A stretch of 64,000 nucleotides of DNA from Pseudomonas sp. CBZ-4 (GTDB lineage: Bacteria; Pseudomonadota; Gammaproteobacteria; Pseudomonadales; Pseudomonadaceae). How positions within the stretch are numbered: the stretch's first letter is position 1; each line of letters begins with the position of its first letter. The position numbers were made by a program, and so were the translations under genes. Below the pieces are notes generated by a model. It saw only the letters and a program-made list of their open reading frames with translations. It searched no databases and was not told the DNA's origin. Positions 44,584 through 53,207 of the stretch are shown in pieces. The DNA lies in the NCBI RefSeq assembly GCF_000346755.1, contig NZ_ANNV01000166.1, positions 1 to 64,000 on the forward strand, in the 5' to 3' direction.

Positions 44584-45351
44584 TCATGTCGAGACCTTGG
44601 CGCTGTGCGCGCTGCGCACTCCGTAGTCGTCGAGTGTCTGGAACTCAACAGTGGCGGCGCCCGGTGGCGTCTTGAGGGTGGGCAGTTCAAAGCGCTGGCG
44701 CGCCCCCGGGGCCACCATGTTTCCGGCGCCTGATCCAGCGGCCTTGCGCGCGTGACGGTGTGCCGATTCCAGCACCTCGATCTGTTCGAACGTCACGTAG
44801 TAAGGCGTGGGGTTGAAGACCTCCAGGACTTGGCCCTGCGCCGTTGATTCACGCCGCCATTGCAGTTTCCCCGGTGCCGCATCGACGCCATACGGCAGGT
44901 TCGGCGGTCGCAAAAACAGCTTGATCCGGGAACGGAAGGCCAGTTGCAGTTGATTGGCCTCCTGGGAATGCGCAGGCACTTCCAGCAGGTTGAACCAGAA
45001 CAGGCTTTCCTGATTCGCCGCCTGGGCCTCGCCCGTATACGCCAGGCGCACCACCTGTTGCTTGCCCGGCTCCATGCGGAAGATCGGTGGCGTGGCGATA
45101 AACGGCACGCTGGCCAGGTCCGGTGTGGCGTGTTCGTCGCCGCTGTCCAGCCAGACTTGGATCAGTACGGGGGCGCGGTTCTTGCTCTCCAGCCTGACTG
45201 TTACTTCCTTGTCGTCTTGCGGGTAGATGATCCGGGTGTTGTTGATGACCACGCTGGCGTGCGCGGCGGCTGCGCCGAGCAGTGCGAAGATCAATGCCAT
45301 GAGCCTGGCGGCAAGCGGTGAAACGAAGGTGGCGTTCATGCAAGAGGTCAT
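44584..45351 (-). CDS. Periplasmic fimbrial chaperone (second)
   Basis: This 255-residue PapD/FimC-type chaperone has a signal peptide ending at AAHA-SVVI. It has an N-terminal Ig-like domain with TRIIYPQDDKEVTVRL, the signature FWFNLLEVPA, and the subunit-binding RIKLFLRP. It starts at an ATG overlapping the stop of the first chaperone (ATGA). It lies before the usher gene. Confidence 0.93.
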   Translation of the reverse strand: MTSCMNATFVSPLAARLMALIFALLGAAAAHASVVINNTRIIYPQDDKEVTVRLESKNRAPVLIQVWLDSGDEHATPDLASVPFIATPPIFRMEPGKQQVVRLAYTGEAQAANQESLFWFNLLEVPAHSQEANQLQLAFRSRIKLFLRPPNLPYGVDAAPGKLQWRRESTAQGQVLEVFNPTPYYVTFEQIEVLESAHRHARKAAGSGAGNMVAPGARQRFELPTLKTPPGAATVEFQTLDDYGVRSAHSAKVST

Positions 45352-46124
45352 CGGGCAACTGAAGAGGTCAGCGTTGCCGAGTGGCGCACACGGGCACCGA
45401 AGTCGCTGACGCTGGTGAATTCGACTTTGGGCGTACCGCCCGGGCGATGGCGCAGCAACGGCAGGGCATACAGTCTTACCCCGCCGGCGGGCATCAGCAG
45501 GCCGTCGTTGGCGTCTTTGTTGGGCGCTTTGCTGAACCGTTTGCCTTCGCTCAGCAGGTCAACCGAGGTCAGGGAGATATGGTAGGGCGTAGGGTTGGTC
45601 GCTTGCAGGGCGTAGCCCTGGCCGTGGGCAACCAGTTGCCATTGCAGTTTTGCCGCCGCGCTGCCCACCGGGTAGGGCAAGGCCTGGGGCCGCAGAAACA
45701 CACGCAAGCGGGTGCGGAAGGCCAGTTCGATCTGATTGTTCTGTTCGGCCCCGGCGGTCAGCGGCGGAACTTCCAACACGTTGAGCCAGTACAGGCTTTC
45801 GCGATCAGTGGGTGTGTCTTCCCCCGAATGGCGCAGGCGCAACGCCTGTTGCTGATGGGGCTCAATGCGGAAGATCGGTGGCGACAGGCTGAACGGTGTG
45901 CGCGCCGTTGCCGGTGTCGAGCGAATGTCGCCGGTATCCAGCCAGGTCTGCACCAGCGCCGGGCGGTGACCTTTGTTCTCCAGCCGTACGACAACCTCCT
46001 GCTGGTCGGCAGGATAGATCACACGGGTGCCGTAGATAATGACCCCCGCCTGAGCGGGAAATGCGTGCAGCAGTAACCATCCGACGCCACAGGTGGCAAG
46101 CGCGAGGCAGGCCAGCTTTTTCAT
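45348..46124 (-). CDS. Periplasmic fimbrial chaperone (first)
   Basis: This 258-residue PapD-type chaperone has a signal peptide ending at PAQA-GVII. Motifs include TRVIYPADQQEVVVRL, YWLNVLEVPP and RLRVFLRPQALPYP. It is a diverged paralogue of the following chaperone. The ATG at 46124 is preferred to a TTG two codons upstream. The extra length in the FG-type loop (NNQIELAFRT region) cannot be classified here. Confidence 0.93.
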   Translation of the reverse strand: MKKLACLALATCGVGWLLLHAFPAQAGVIIYGTRVIYPADQQEVVVRLENKGHRPALVQTWLDTGDIRSTPATARTPFSLSPPIFRIEPHQQQALRLRHSGEDTPTDRESLYWLNVLEVPPLTAGAEQNNQIELAFRTRLRVFLRPQALPYPVGSAAAKLQWQLVAHGQGYALQATNPTPYHISLTSVDLLSEGKRFSKAPNKDANDGLLMPAGGVRLYALPLLRHRPGGTPKVEFTSVSDFGARVRHSATLTSSVAR

Positions 46125-46153
46125 GCGCAAAGCTCTCTTCTAATCCGGCGGAT

Positions 46154-46178
46154 GGGCCTGCCGGACAGCAGCAGGCCC
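46154..46178 (-). other. Hairpin between the major pilin gene and the chaperone genes
   Basis: GGGCCTGC-N9-GCAGGCCC has perfect 8-base GC-rich arms and no T run. Pilus operons often carry such a stem after the major subunit gene to protect its mRNA or cut readthrough, giving more pilin than chaperone. The role here is inferred. Confidence 0.6.
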
Positions 46179-46192
46179 ACGTACTCTCTTGG

Positions 46193-46774
46193 TTAGTCGG
46201 CGTACACGATCATGAAGCCGACGCGGGTTTTGACCGTGCCCTCCGTCGCAGCGCCGCTGGCGTACAGTTGCGCGGCCAGTGGGATCACAGCCTGGTTGTC
46301 GGCGATCACCACGCCTTCGGATTTTTCGGTGTAAACGTTAATCGGCGAGCCGTCACGGTTCGTCACTTCAACCTGTACGTTCTTGGCGTTTGTGGTGTCG
46401 GACGGATCATCGTGGCCGTCGATATTCAAGCGCCCGGTCGCCACATCGATGGCCGGGCTGGTGGGGTCGAATGCAACCATGGCGGTACGGCCGTTGGTGC
46501 AACTGCCTTCGCCGGGTGCGCCAATGCGGATGGTGAAACCGGTCAGGTTGGCGCGATCACCCGGTTTCGCCAGGCGTGCGGCGGATACACCGCCCAGGTT
46601 CACGTCCTTGACCACTGCACCGGTGCCGGGCGCTGCGCCTTCGATGGTGCAGGTCGTATCGTTCACCAGCCCGGTGAAATTGATCGTTCCATCATTTGCA
46701 GCATGGGCCGCTTGCGAGACGGTAGCGGCCACGGCAAGTGTCGCAACAAAGGTGGAGAGAACATTGAATTTCAT
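46193..46774 (-). CDS. Major fimbrial subunit (pilin)
   Basis: This 193-residue type 1-like pilin has a signal peptide ending at AAHA-ANDG. Cys in NDTTCTIEG and EGSCTNG form the conserved disulphide, and the end RVGFMIVYAD has the penultimate-aromatic pattern. It is the first gene of the operon and by position the likely shaft subunit. It starts at an ATG behind GGAAAC. Confidence 0.88.
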   Translation of the reverse strand: MKFNVLSTFVATLAVAATVSQAAHAANDGTINFTGLVNDTTCTIEGAAPGTGAVVKDVNLGGVSAARLAKPGDRANLTGFTIRIGAPGEGSCTNGRTAMVAFDPTSPAIDVATGRLNIDGHDDPSDTTNAKNVQVEVTNRDGSPINVYTEKSEGVVIADNQAVIPLAAQLYASGAATEGTVKTRVGFMIVYAD

Positions 46775-47140
46775 AGTGTTTCCAATCTTGAGTTAACTGA
46801 GTAACCCACCACAGATTGAAGCGTTACATCGGTGTTGTTCTGGATCTTTATAGCGTGGTGGGGGCTCCTAATTTGTCTGGGAAAGTTGACGCGGCCTATA
46901 GAAGTGTCACGAGATTGCTCTCGTGATTGTTCGAAAATCAACGGTTTGTAGTTAAAGAATTTATGCCGGAATAGGTCCGTAAGAAGTAGGTGTAAGTCTT
47001 GTCTGTAGTACTGGGATGTAAGAGTGATTCTTGTTGTTTTGCAGGTTGATTACCGTATGGGGCTGCGCTATACCGTGTTCCTGTAAAGAAAAAACTTGTA
47101 CCAAGTTGTACCTATTTTTACGAGTTTCCCGGTGGTTGAT
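46775..47140. promoter_or_regulatory. AT-rich divergent control region of the fimbrial genes and regulator
   Basis: This gap of 366 bases, lower in GC than its surroundings, has no convincing gene. It must hold the promoters of both the pilin operon (-) and the response regulator (+). Two structured sites stand out: a perfect inverted repeat TCACGAGA-N4-TCTCGTGA at 46907-46926, and two 10-base direct repeats at 47093-47112. Confidence 0.6.
47093..47112 (+). promoter_or_regulatory. Tandem 10-bp direct repeats upstream of the response regulator
   Basis: AACTTGTACC is followed directly by AAGTTGTACC, nine of ten bases identical and one helical turn apart. It lies 28 bases before the regulator start codon. 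Such tandem repeats are typical of response-regulator dimer sites, suggesting autoregulation. Confidence 0.45.
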
Positions 47141-47815
47141 ATGCATACCATCATGTTGTTGGATGATCATGAGATGGTTCGGCAAGGGATCGAGTTGGGC
47201 CTGGGCAACGAGCCCGATCTGGATGTGATCGGCTCCTTCAGGACGTCCAGGGAATTGCTTGAAGCGCTTGCCCGGCGGGTTGCGGATGTGGTGGTGATGG
47301 ACTTTACACTGGGGCCTTCGGACACCGATGGTCTGAGCCTGATCCAGACCTTGAGTCGGCGGTTCAAGCGCTGCAGGCTGCTGGTTGTATCGTCGCACTA
47401 CACGCTCGCGACCGTATCGCTGGCGTTGAAGGCTGGAAGTCTGGGTGTGCTGGGCAAGACCCAGAAACTCACCGAATTGATAGTGGCAATTCGAACGGTT
47501 GCCCAAGGTCGGATTTACCTGGAACGTTGCATGTTATTGGCGCTTCAGGAATCGACCTCATTTTTTGACCGGGTGGATGTTAATTCGCCCGTGGTACGTC
47601 CGGCGTCTTTGCGCTTGAATACCCGCCTCACGCCAAAAGAGCAGGAAGTATTGCGTTGTTTTCTCGAGGGCATGTCCGTAAGTTCAATTGCGGTAAAGTT
47701 CTCGCGCAGTGTGAGTACCATCAGCACGCAAAAACAGTCAGCCTATCGAAAACTGGGGATCAAGACTGACAGCGAACTGTTCATGTTCACTAAACAGTTT
47801 GGCCGGCCGGGGTGA
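47141..47815 (+). CDS. LuxR-family response regulator, probable regulator of the fimbrial operon
   Basis: This 224-residue NarL/FimZ-type regulator has a receiver domain with the acidic pair Asp8-Asp9, phosphorylation site Asp54 (VVVMDFTLG), Ser84/85 and Lys106. A C-terminal LuxR helix-turn-helix spans about residues 163-215 (LTPKEQEVLRCFLEGMS and SVSTISTQKQSAYRKLGI). The ATG at 47141 behind GGTGG is preferred to an upstream TTG. No sensor kinase lies nearby. It diverges from the pilin gene, so control of that operon is likely but inferred. Confidence 0.88.
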   Translation: MHTIMLLDDHEMVRQGIELGLGNEPDLDVIGSFRTSRELLEALARRVADVVVMDFTLGPSDTDGLSLIQTLSRRFKRCRLLVVSSHYTLATVSLALKAGSLGVLGKTQKLTELIVAIRTVAQGRIYLERCMLLALQESTSFFDRVDVNSPVVRPASLRLNTRLTPKEQEVLRCFLEGMSVSSIAVKFSRSVSTISTQKQSAYRKLGIKTDSELFMFTKQFGRPG

Positions 47816-47848
47816 TGGCCTGTTTGAAAACACTATTGGGGCACACCG

Positions 47849-48469
47849 TTAAATCGGGTTGTCCAGATAACGCAGTGCCAGCTGCTCGGTCGCTTGCCGT
47901 GCCGGCGACAACAGGTGCGGCGCCACCAGCATCATGATCTGGTAGACCACCACCTGCACCTCGCCCTCGCGGTCGAGAATCCGTTGGTAGTCCAGGGAAA
48001 ACAGCAGGGTCATGGTGATCTGCTCCACCAGTTGCCCCAGCGCCTGGGTGCCGCTGACCAGTTGCCCGGCCGCTTTCAGGCGGGCGAGCAATGACGCCAG
48101 GGTGCGCTTGAGCGCAGTGAGCAGGTTGCGAATGCCCTTGGCCAGTTTCGGCAGGCGTCCTGCCAGGTTCGACAAATCCTGGAACAGAAAGCGGTAGTGG
48201 GCCATGCGCTCGACGATCAGGTGCAGGAACAGCCAGTAATCCTGAGGCTCCAGTTGTGCCTCCGCCGGCGGGTCGAGCAGCGGTGCCAGTTCATTTTGGA
48301 AGCGCTCGAACAGCCCGAGCACCAGCGGCTCCTTGCCATGGAAGTGGTAGTAGAGGTTGCCGGGGCTGATCCCCATCTCATTGGCGACCTCCATGGTCGA
48401 CACATTTGGCTCGCCCTTCTGGTTGAACAACTGCAGGGCACATTCAAGGATACGGTCGCGGGTCTTCAT
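47849..48469 (-). CDS. phaD: TetR-family regulator PhaD
   Basis: PhaD, 206 residues, is a TetR-like activator of phaC1 and phaIF expression that responds to fatty-acid-derived CoA ligands. The helix-turn-helix is at about residues 6-50 (RILECALQLFNQKG, STMEVANEMGISPGNLYYHF), followed by a helical ligand domain. It lies 27 bases downstream of phaC2 and converges with the fimbrial regulator gene, instead of with phaF as is usual. Confidence 0.94.
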   Translation of the reverse strand: MKTRDRILECALQLFNQKGEPNVSTMEVANEMGISPGNLYYHFHGKEPLVLGLFERFQNELAPLLDPPAEAQLEPQDYWLFLHLIVERMAHYRFLFQDLSNLAGRLPKLAKGIRNLLTALKRTLASLLARLKAAGQLVSGTQALGQLVEQITMTLLFSLDYQRILDREGEVQVVVYQIMMLVAPHLLSPARQATEQLALRYLDNPI

Positions 48470-48496
48470 CCAGTCTTCTTAATCTGATCGCTGAGC

Positions 48497-50179
48497 TCAG
48501 CGCACCCGCACGTAAGTGCCTGGCGCCGCTTCCATCGGTGGGTAATTCTGGTTGCCCAGGGCGGTGAGGGTTTCGCGCTGTACGCCCGAGCGTTGCTGGA
48601 TCCACTCCAGCCACTGCGGCCACCAACTGCCTTCGACGTGGTTGGCGTCGTAGTACCAGGCGCGCGGGTCGCTGCTCAGCTTGGGGTTTTCGACGTAGTT
48701 GGCCTTGGGGTTGCCCGGCGGGTTGAGGATGCTCTGGATATGCCCGCTGTTGGACAGCACGAAGCGCTTGTCGCCGCCCAGCAGTTGGGTGGAGCGATAC
48801 ACCGCGTCCCACGGTGTGATGTGGTCGTTGATCCCGGCGACGCTGAAGCTGTCCACCGTGACTTTCTGCAAGTCGATGGGCGTGCCGCACACCTCCAGGC
48901 CACCGGGATGGCTCAGCGGGTTGTGCTTGAAGAAGTCCAGCAGGTCGCCGTGCAGCGCGGCGGGCAGGCGCGTGTTGTCGTTGTTCCAGTACAGGATATC
49001 GAAGGCCGGTGGCTCCTTGCCCAACAGGTAGTTGTTGATCCAGTAGTTCCAGATCAGGTCGTTGGGGCGCATCCAGGCGAACACCTTGGCCATGTCGCGG
49101 CCATCCAGCACGCCTTGCTGATAGGAGCGGCGCTTGGCGGCCTCCAGGGTTTGCTCGTCGACGAACAGCGTGGCGGGGCTGTCGATCTGGCTGTCCAGCA
49201 GGCTCACCAGGTAGCTGGCACTGGAGATGCGCCGCAGCTGGCGCTTGGCTTGCAGGTGGCCTTGCAGGGCGGCGATGGTCAGGCCGCCGGCGCAGGCGCC
49301 CATCAGGTTGACCTCACGCGTGCCGGTGATCGCCCGGCACACGTTGAGCGCCTCTTCCAGCGCCGCGACGTAGGTGGACAGGCCCCACTCGCGGTGGCGC
49401 ACATCCGGGTTGCGCCAGCTGACCATAAACGTCTGCAAACCGTTTTTCAGGGCGTACTGCACAAAGCTGTTGGCCGGGCTCAGGTCGAAGATGTAGTACT
49501 TGTTGATTTGCGGCGGTACCACCAGCAGTGGCTTGGCGTACTGTTTTTCGCTCATGGGCTTGTACTGGATCAGCTCCAGCAGCTCATTGCGAAACACCAC
49601 CGAACCGGGCGTCGTCGCCACCGTCTTGCCGACTTCAAAGGCATGCTTGCTGACCTGGCGTGGCAGGCCGTTGTTGTGCAGCAGGTCTTCGACCAGGTTG
49701 GTCACGCCGCGCACCACGCTGTTGCCGCCGGAGTTGAGCAACTCCTTGATGGCCAGCGGGTTGAGCAGGGTGTTGGATGGGGAGACGGCATCGTTGAGCA
49801 GGGAAAAGGCGAAGTGCGCACGGGCGCGGTCATCGGCGCTGAGGGTGCTGTCGTCGATCCAGTGGCGGGTTTGTTTCTGCCAGCTCAGGTAGGCCTGCAA
49901 GCTGCGCCGGTACAGGGGGTTGAGCTTCCAGGTGGGGTCGATGAAGCGGCTGTCGTTGGGGTTGGGCTCGTGCACGGTTTCGCCCAGCAGGACGCGGCCC
50001 AGCTGACCACTCAATGCCCAGGCATGGCGGGCCGTGTGCACCGGGTTGCGCAAACCGTGGGCGGCCACGCTGCGCAGGGTCGAGAGCAAGTCCCGACCGC
50101 GCAGGCCGGTGATCGCATTTTGCGCATTGATAAACGCGGCCGGGGTGGGCGCCGGGTTCGTCACGGGTCTTTCTCGCAT
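48497..50179 (-). CDS. phaC2: Class II PHA synthase PhaC2
   Basis: PhaC2 polymerises medium-chain (R)-3-hydroxyacyl-CoA into PHA at the granule surface. The 560-residue protein has the lipase-like box GACAGG with nucleophile Cys, the Asp of INDHITPWD and the His of SNSGHIQSIL. The ATG at 50179 behind AAGGAG fits the family; an upstream TTG gives a spurious 12-residue extension. It is paralogous to phaC1, on the far side of phaZ. Confidence 0.96.
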   Translation of the reverse strand: MRERPVTNPAPTPAAFINAQNAITGLRGRDLLSTLRSVAAHGLRNPVHTARHAWALSGQLGRVLLGETVHEPNPNDSRFIDPTWKLNPLYRRSLQAYLSWQKQTRHWIDDSTLSADDRARAHFAFSLLNDAVSPSNTLLNPLAIKELLNSGGNSVVRGVTNLVEDLLHNNGLPRQVSKHAFEVGKTVATTPGSVVFRNELLELIQYKPMSEKQYAKPLLVVPPQINKYYIFDLSPANSFVQYALKNGLQTFMVSWRNPDVRHREWGLSTYVAALEEALNVCRAITGTREVNLMGACAGGLTIAALQGHLQAKRQLRRISSASYLVSLLDSQIDSPATLFVDEQTLEAAKRRSYQQGVLDGRDMAKVFAWMRPNDLIWNYWINNYLLGKEPPAFDILYWNNDNTRLPAALHGDLLDFFKHNPLSHPGGLEVCGTPIDLQKVTVDSFSVAGINDHITPWDAVYRSTQLLGGDKRFVLSNSGHIQSILNPPGNPKANYVENPKLSSDPRAWYYDANHVEGSWWPQWLEWIQQRSGVQRETLTALGNQNYPPMEAAPGTYVRVR

Positions 50180-50267
50180 GAGCCAACACTCCTTCGTCAA
50201 GCCATCAACAGGCACGCCAATTCAGAACCATAGTCGGTTCCTGGCAAGTTGCGCGGCGGTGTGGTCC

Positions 50268-51113
50268 TTACACCGCCGGGCGCGGATGAATCACCGCACG
50301 CATGCGCTCCTCTTCGAGAAATTTCATGATGATCGGCGCCACGGCTTCGGCCCGGGTGATCAGGAACAGGTGGCCATCATCGATGATGTGCAGCTGTGCA
50401 TTGGGAATGCGCCAGGCGAGCATGCGCATGTTGATCAGCGGGATCAGCGGGTCGTCGTCCCCCGCCAGCACCAGGGTCGGCTGGCGGATCTTGTGCAGCC
50501 AATGGATGCTGGTCCAGCCCAGCCCGGCGAACAGTTGCCAGTAGTAACCGAGCTTGCCGGCCGAGCGCACTTTGCTCGCGTGTTCGGCGGCGAGCTTCGA
50601 GTCGCGGCGGAACGAGCCGCCATAGATCATCGGCGCGATGCGCACCACATGGGACGGTTGGATATAGCGGCGCGGGCTGGCCATCAGCCACAGCACCTTC
50701 GGCTTGCCCGGCACCATCACCGCGCCGGCTGCCGTGGCCGCAAGAATCAGCTTCTTGCAGCGCTCGGGGTAATCGTAGGCGAATTGCTGCGCCAGCGCGC
50801 CGCCCCACGACACGCCCACCACGCTCACCTGGCCGTAGTCGAGGTAATCGAGCATGCGCGCCGTGAGCTTGGCCAGGCCGGGAAACCGGTAAGGCCGCTT
50901 GGGTGTCGACGAGCCGCCGACGCCGGGGACGTCGAAGGCGATCACCTCCAGGTCCGGGTCCAGCGCCTGGACGAACGGAAACACCAACTCAAGGTTGGCG
51001 CCGATGCCATTGAAGATCAGCAGCGGCGTCAAGTGAGGCTTGCCCGGGCGCACCGCCGTGCGGATGGTCTGGCCATCCAGGTCGATGGTGCGGAAGATGA
51101 ACGGTTGCGGCAT
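50268..51113 (-). CDS. phaZ: Intracellular PHA depolymerase PhaZ
   Basis: PhaZ, 281 residues, hydrolyses stored medium-chain PHA to monomers. It is an alpha/beta hydrolase with FNGIGANLELVFPF, the nucleophile elbow GVSWGGALAQQ near residue 102, an Asp in LAGDDDPLIP, and the His of IDDGHLFL. The ATG at 51113 is chosen over a TTG two codons earlier. It lies between the two synthase genes. Confidence 0.95.
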   Translation of the reverse strand: MPQPFIFRTIDLDGQTIRTAVRPGKPHLTPLLIFNGIGANLELVFPFVQALDPDLEVIAFDVPGVGGSSTPKRPYRFPGLAKLTARMLDYLDYGQVSVVGVSWGGALAQQFAYDYPERCKKLILAATAAGAVMVPGKPKVLWLMASPRRYIQPSHVVRIAPMIYGGSFRRDSKLAAEHASKVRSAGKLGYYWQLFAGLGWTSIHWLHKIRQPTLVLAGDDDPLIPLINMRMLAWRIPNAQLHIIDDGHLFLITRAEAVAPIIMKFLEEERMRAVIHPRPAV

Positions 51114-51161
51114 GCTCAAGCCCTGTGAAGTGGTGCTGTTTATCTGTAGGAACTCGGTCCA

Positions 51162-51251
51162 TGTGGGAGCTGGCTTGCCTGCGATGGCATTCTTCCAGCC
51201 AGCCCATCAGCTCACTGGCCCACCGCTATCGCAGGCAAGCCAGCTCCCACA
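51162..51251. repeat. REPIN (inverted REP pair)
   Basis: An inward-facing pair of TGTGGGAGCTGGCTTGCCTG arms surrounds a core of about 40 bases. It lies between phaC1 and phaZ, inside the presumed pha transcript. Confidence 0.9.
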
Positions 51252-51278
51252 CTGACTGCATTTCAGCCATACATCTGG

Positions 51279-52958
51279 TTATCGTTCGTGTACGTAGGTG
51301 CCCGGTGCCGCTTCCGCTGCGGCGTAAGTTTTGTTACCCAAACTCGTCGGAGCCTTCTTCAATTTACCCGCCCGCTCCGCCTGCCACGCCTGCCAATGCA
51401 ACCACCAGGAATCGGTGTGCTTGGTCGCATTCTCCTGCCAGTCCAGCGGTGTCGCCGTCAGGCTGTCGCTGGTCTGGTAGCGCGCCTTGGGGTTGCCCGG
51501 CGGGTTGAGGATGCTCTGGATATGCCCGCTGCTGGACAGCACGAACTCGACCTTGCCGCCAAACAGCTGTGCCGACTTGTAGCAGGACTGCCACGGCGTG
51601 ATGTGGTCGTTGGTGCCGGCCAGTGCGTAGATATCCGCGGTGACCTGCTTGAGGTCGATGGGCGTGCCGCACACTTCCAGGGCATTGGCGCGGACCAGCG
51701 GGTTGTTCTTGAACAGCTCGATCAGGTCGCCATGGAAAGCCGCCGGCAAGCGCGTGGTGTCGTTGTTCCAGAACAGGATGTCGAACACCGGTGGCTCGTT
51801 GCCCAGCAGGTAGTTGTTGACCCAGTAGTTCCAGATCAGGTCGTTGGGGCGCATCCAGGCGAACACCTTGGCCATGTCGCGGCCTTCGAGCACGCCGGCC
51901 TGGTAGGAGTGGCGCTTGGCCGCTTCCAGGGTTTGCTCATCGACGAACAACGCCACCTGGGTGTCCAGGGTGGTGTCCAGCACGCTGACCAGCAGGGTCA
52001 GGGCGTTGACCTTTTTCTCCCCCAGCGCGGCGTAATGGCCGAGCAGGGCGGTGCAGGTGATGCCACCGGAGCAGGCGCCGAGCATGTTGATGTCTTTGCT
52101 GCCGGTGATCGCGGTGACCACATCCACCGCTTCCTTGAGCGCCTCGATATAGGTCGACAGCCCCCACTCGCGCTGGGCCTTGGTCGGGTTGCGCCAGCTG
52201 ACGATAAAGGTCTGCTGGCCGTTGCGCAGGCAGAAGCGCGCCAGGCTCTTATCCGGGCTCAGGTCGAAGACATAGAATTTGTTGATCTGCGGCGGCACCA
52301 CCAGCAGCGGGCGCTCGTGCACCTGTTCGGTGATTGGCTTGTACTGGATCAGCTCCAGCACGTCGTTGCGAAATACCACCGCGCCTTCGCTGGTGCCCAG
52401 GGTCTTGCCCACTTCAAAGGCGCCCATGTTGACCTGGCTCGGCATGCCGCCGTTGTGCACCATGTCCTTGGCCAGGTGGGACAAACCGTCCAGCAGGCTT
52501 TTGCCGCCGGTTTCAAAGAAGCGTTTGACCGCTGCCGGGTTCGCCGCACTGTTGGTGGGCGCCATGGCTTCGGTCATCAGGTTGATCACGAAGTGGCCGC
52601 GGCTGATGTCCTGTTCCGACAGGTTGCTGTCGCCGATCCAGTCGTGCAGTTCCTTGCGCCACGCCAGGTAGGTTTGCAGATAGCGCTTGTAGAGCGGGTT
52701 CTGGCTCCAGGCGGGGTCGTGAAAGCGACGGTCATCGCTCTCGGGCACCAGCTCGGATTTGCCGAACATCACGTTCTTCAGTTCGACGCCAAAGTGGGCG
52801 ACGTGCTTGACGCTGTGCAACGGTTGCTTGATGGCTTGGGTCAGCACCATCTTCGCCGAGGCGAGTAAATCCTTTTTCCGTAACGCGATGATCGGGTTGA
52901 GCCCCAGGGTGTTTTCCGAGGCCTGGCGTTTCAAGTCATCGTTGTTCTTGTTACTCAT
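51279..52958 (-). CDS. phaC1: Class II PHA synthase PhaC1
   Basis: PhaC1, 559 residues, is the first synthase of the cluster and polymerises (R)-3-hydroxyacyl-CoA of C6-C14. It has the catalytic Cys296 in GACSGG, the Asp of GTNDHITPW and the His of SSSGHIQSIL. It starts at an ATG behind GGAGCG. A sigma-54 element lies about 120 bases upstream. PhaD and fatty-acid carbon supply normally regulate it. Confidence 0.97.
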   Translation of the reverse strand: MSNKNNDDLKRQASENTLGLNPIIALRKKDLLASAKMVLTQAIKQPLHSVKHVAHFGVELKNVMFGKSELVPESDDRRFHDPAWSQNPLYKRYLQTYLAWRKELHDWIGDSNLSEQDISRGHFVINLMTEAMAPTNSAANPAAVKRFFETGGKSLLDGLSHLAKDMVHNGGMPSQVNMGAFEVGKTLGTSEGAVVFRNDVLELIQYKPITEQVHERPLLVVPPQINKFYVFDLSPDKSLARFCLRNGQQTFIVSWRNPTKAQREWGLSTYIEALKEAVDVVTAITGSKDINMLGACSGGITCTALLGHYAALGEKKVNALTLLVSVLDTTLDTQVALFVDEQTLEAAKRHSYQAGVLEGRDMAKVFAWMRPNDLIWNYWVNNYLLGNEPPVFDILFWNNDTTRLPAAFHGDLIELFKNNPLVRANALEVCGTPIDLKQVTADIYALAGTNDHITPWQSCYKSAQLFGGKVEFVLSSSGHIQSILNPPGNPKARYQTSDSLTATPLDWQENATKHTDSWWLHWQAWQAERAGKLKKAPTSLGNKTYAAAEAAPGTYVHER

Positions 52959-53074
52959 CTACGACGCTCCATTGTCCGAAAGACGAGTACCCGTTACCGC
53001 TGTGCACCCAATATCGATACACAACACAAGCCAGGTACTGCGACTCGGGTGACCGTTGATACCGCATCGTCAAA

Positions 53075-53091
53075 TGCAGGGAACTTGCCAG
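53075..53091 (-). promoter_or_regulatory. Sigma-54 promoter of phaC1 with overlapping palindrome
   Basis: On the minus strand CTGGCAAGTTCCCTGCA has GG and GC 10 bases apart and only small departures from the -24/-12 consensus. Start of transcription would be near 53064. A perfect palindrome GGAACT-N4-AGTTCC (53080-53095) overlaps the -24 part. A sigma-54 promoter before phaC1 has also been proposed in P. aeruginosa. Confidence 0.65.
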
Positions 53092-53207
53092 TTCCATTGG
53101 TTACCCGAGTTTAATTTTTTTCGCAAGCGGGCCAATCATTGGCCACGCGACAGGGCATTCAAGCAGATGAAATTAGAAAATGCCCTCTAAAGAGCAAGAC
53201 CCTTGGG

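Noticed and set aside
46907..46926. Inverted repeat as a terminator for the fimbrial regulator or pilin
   Set aside because: It lies upstream of both genes and has no T run.
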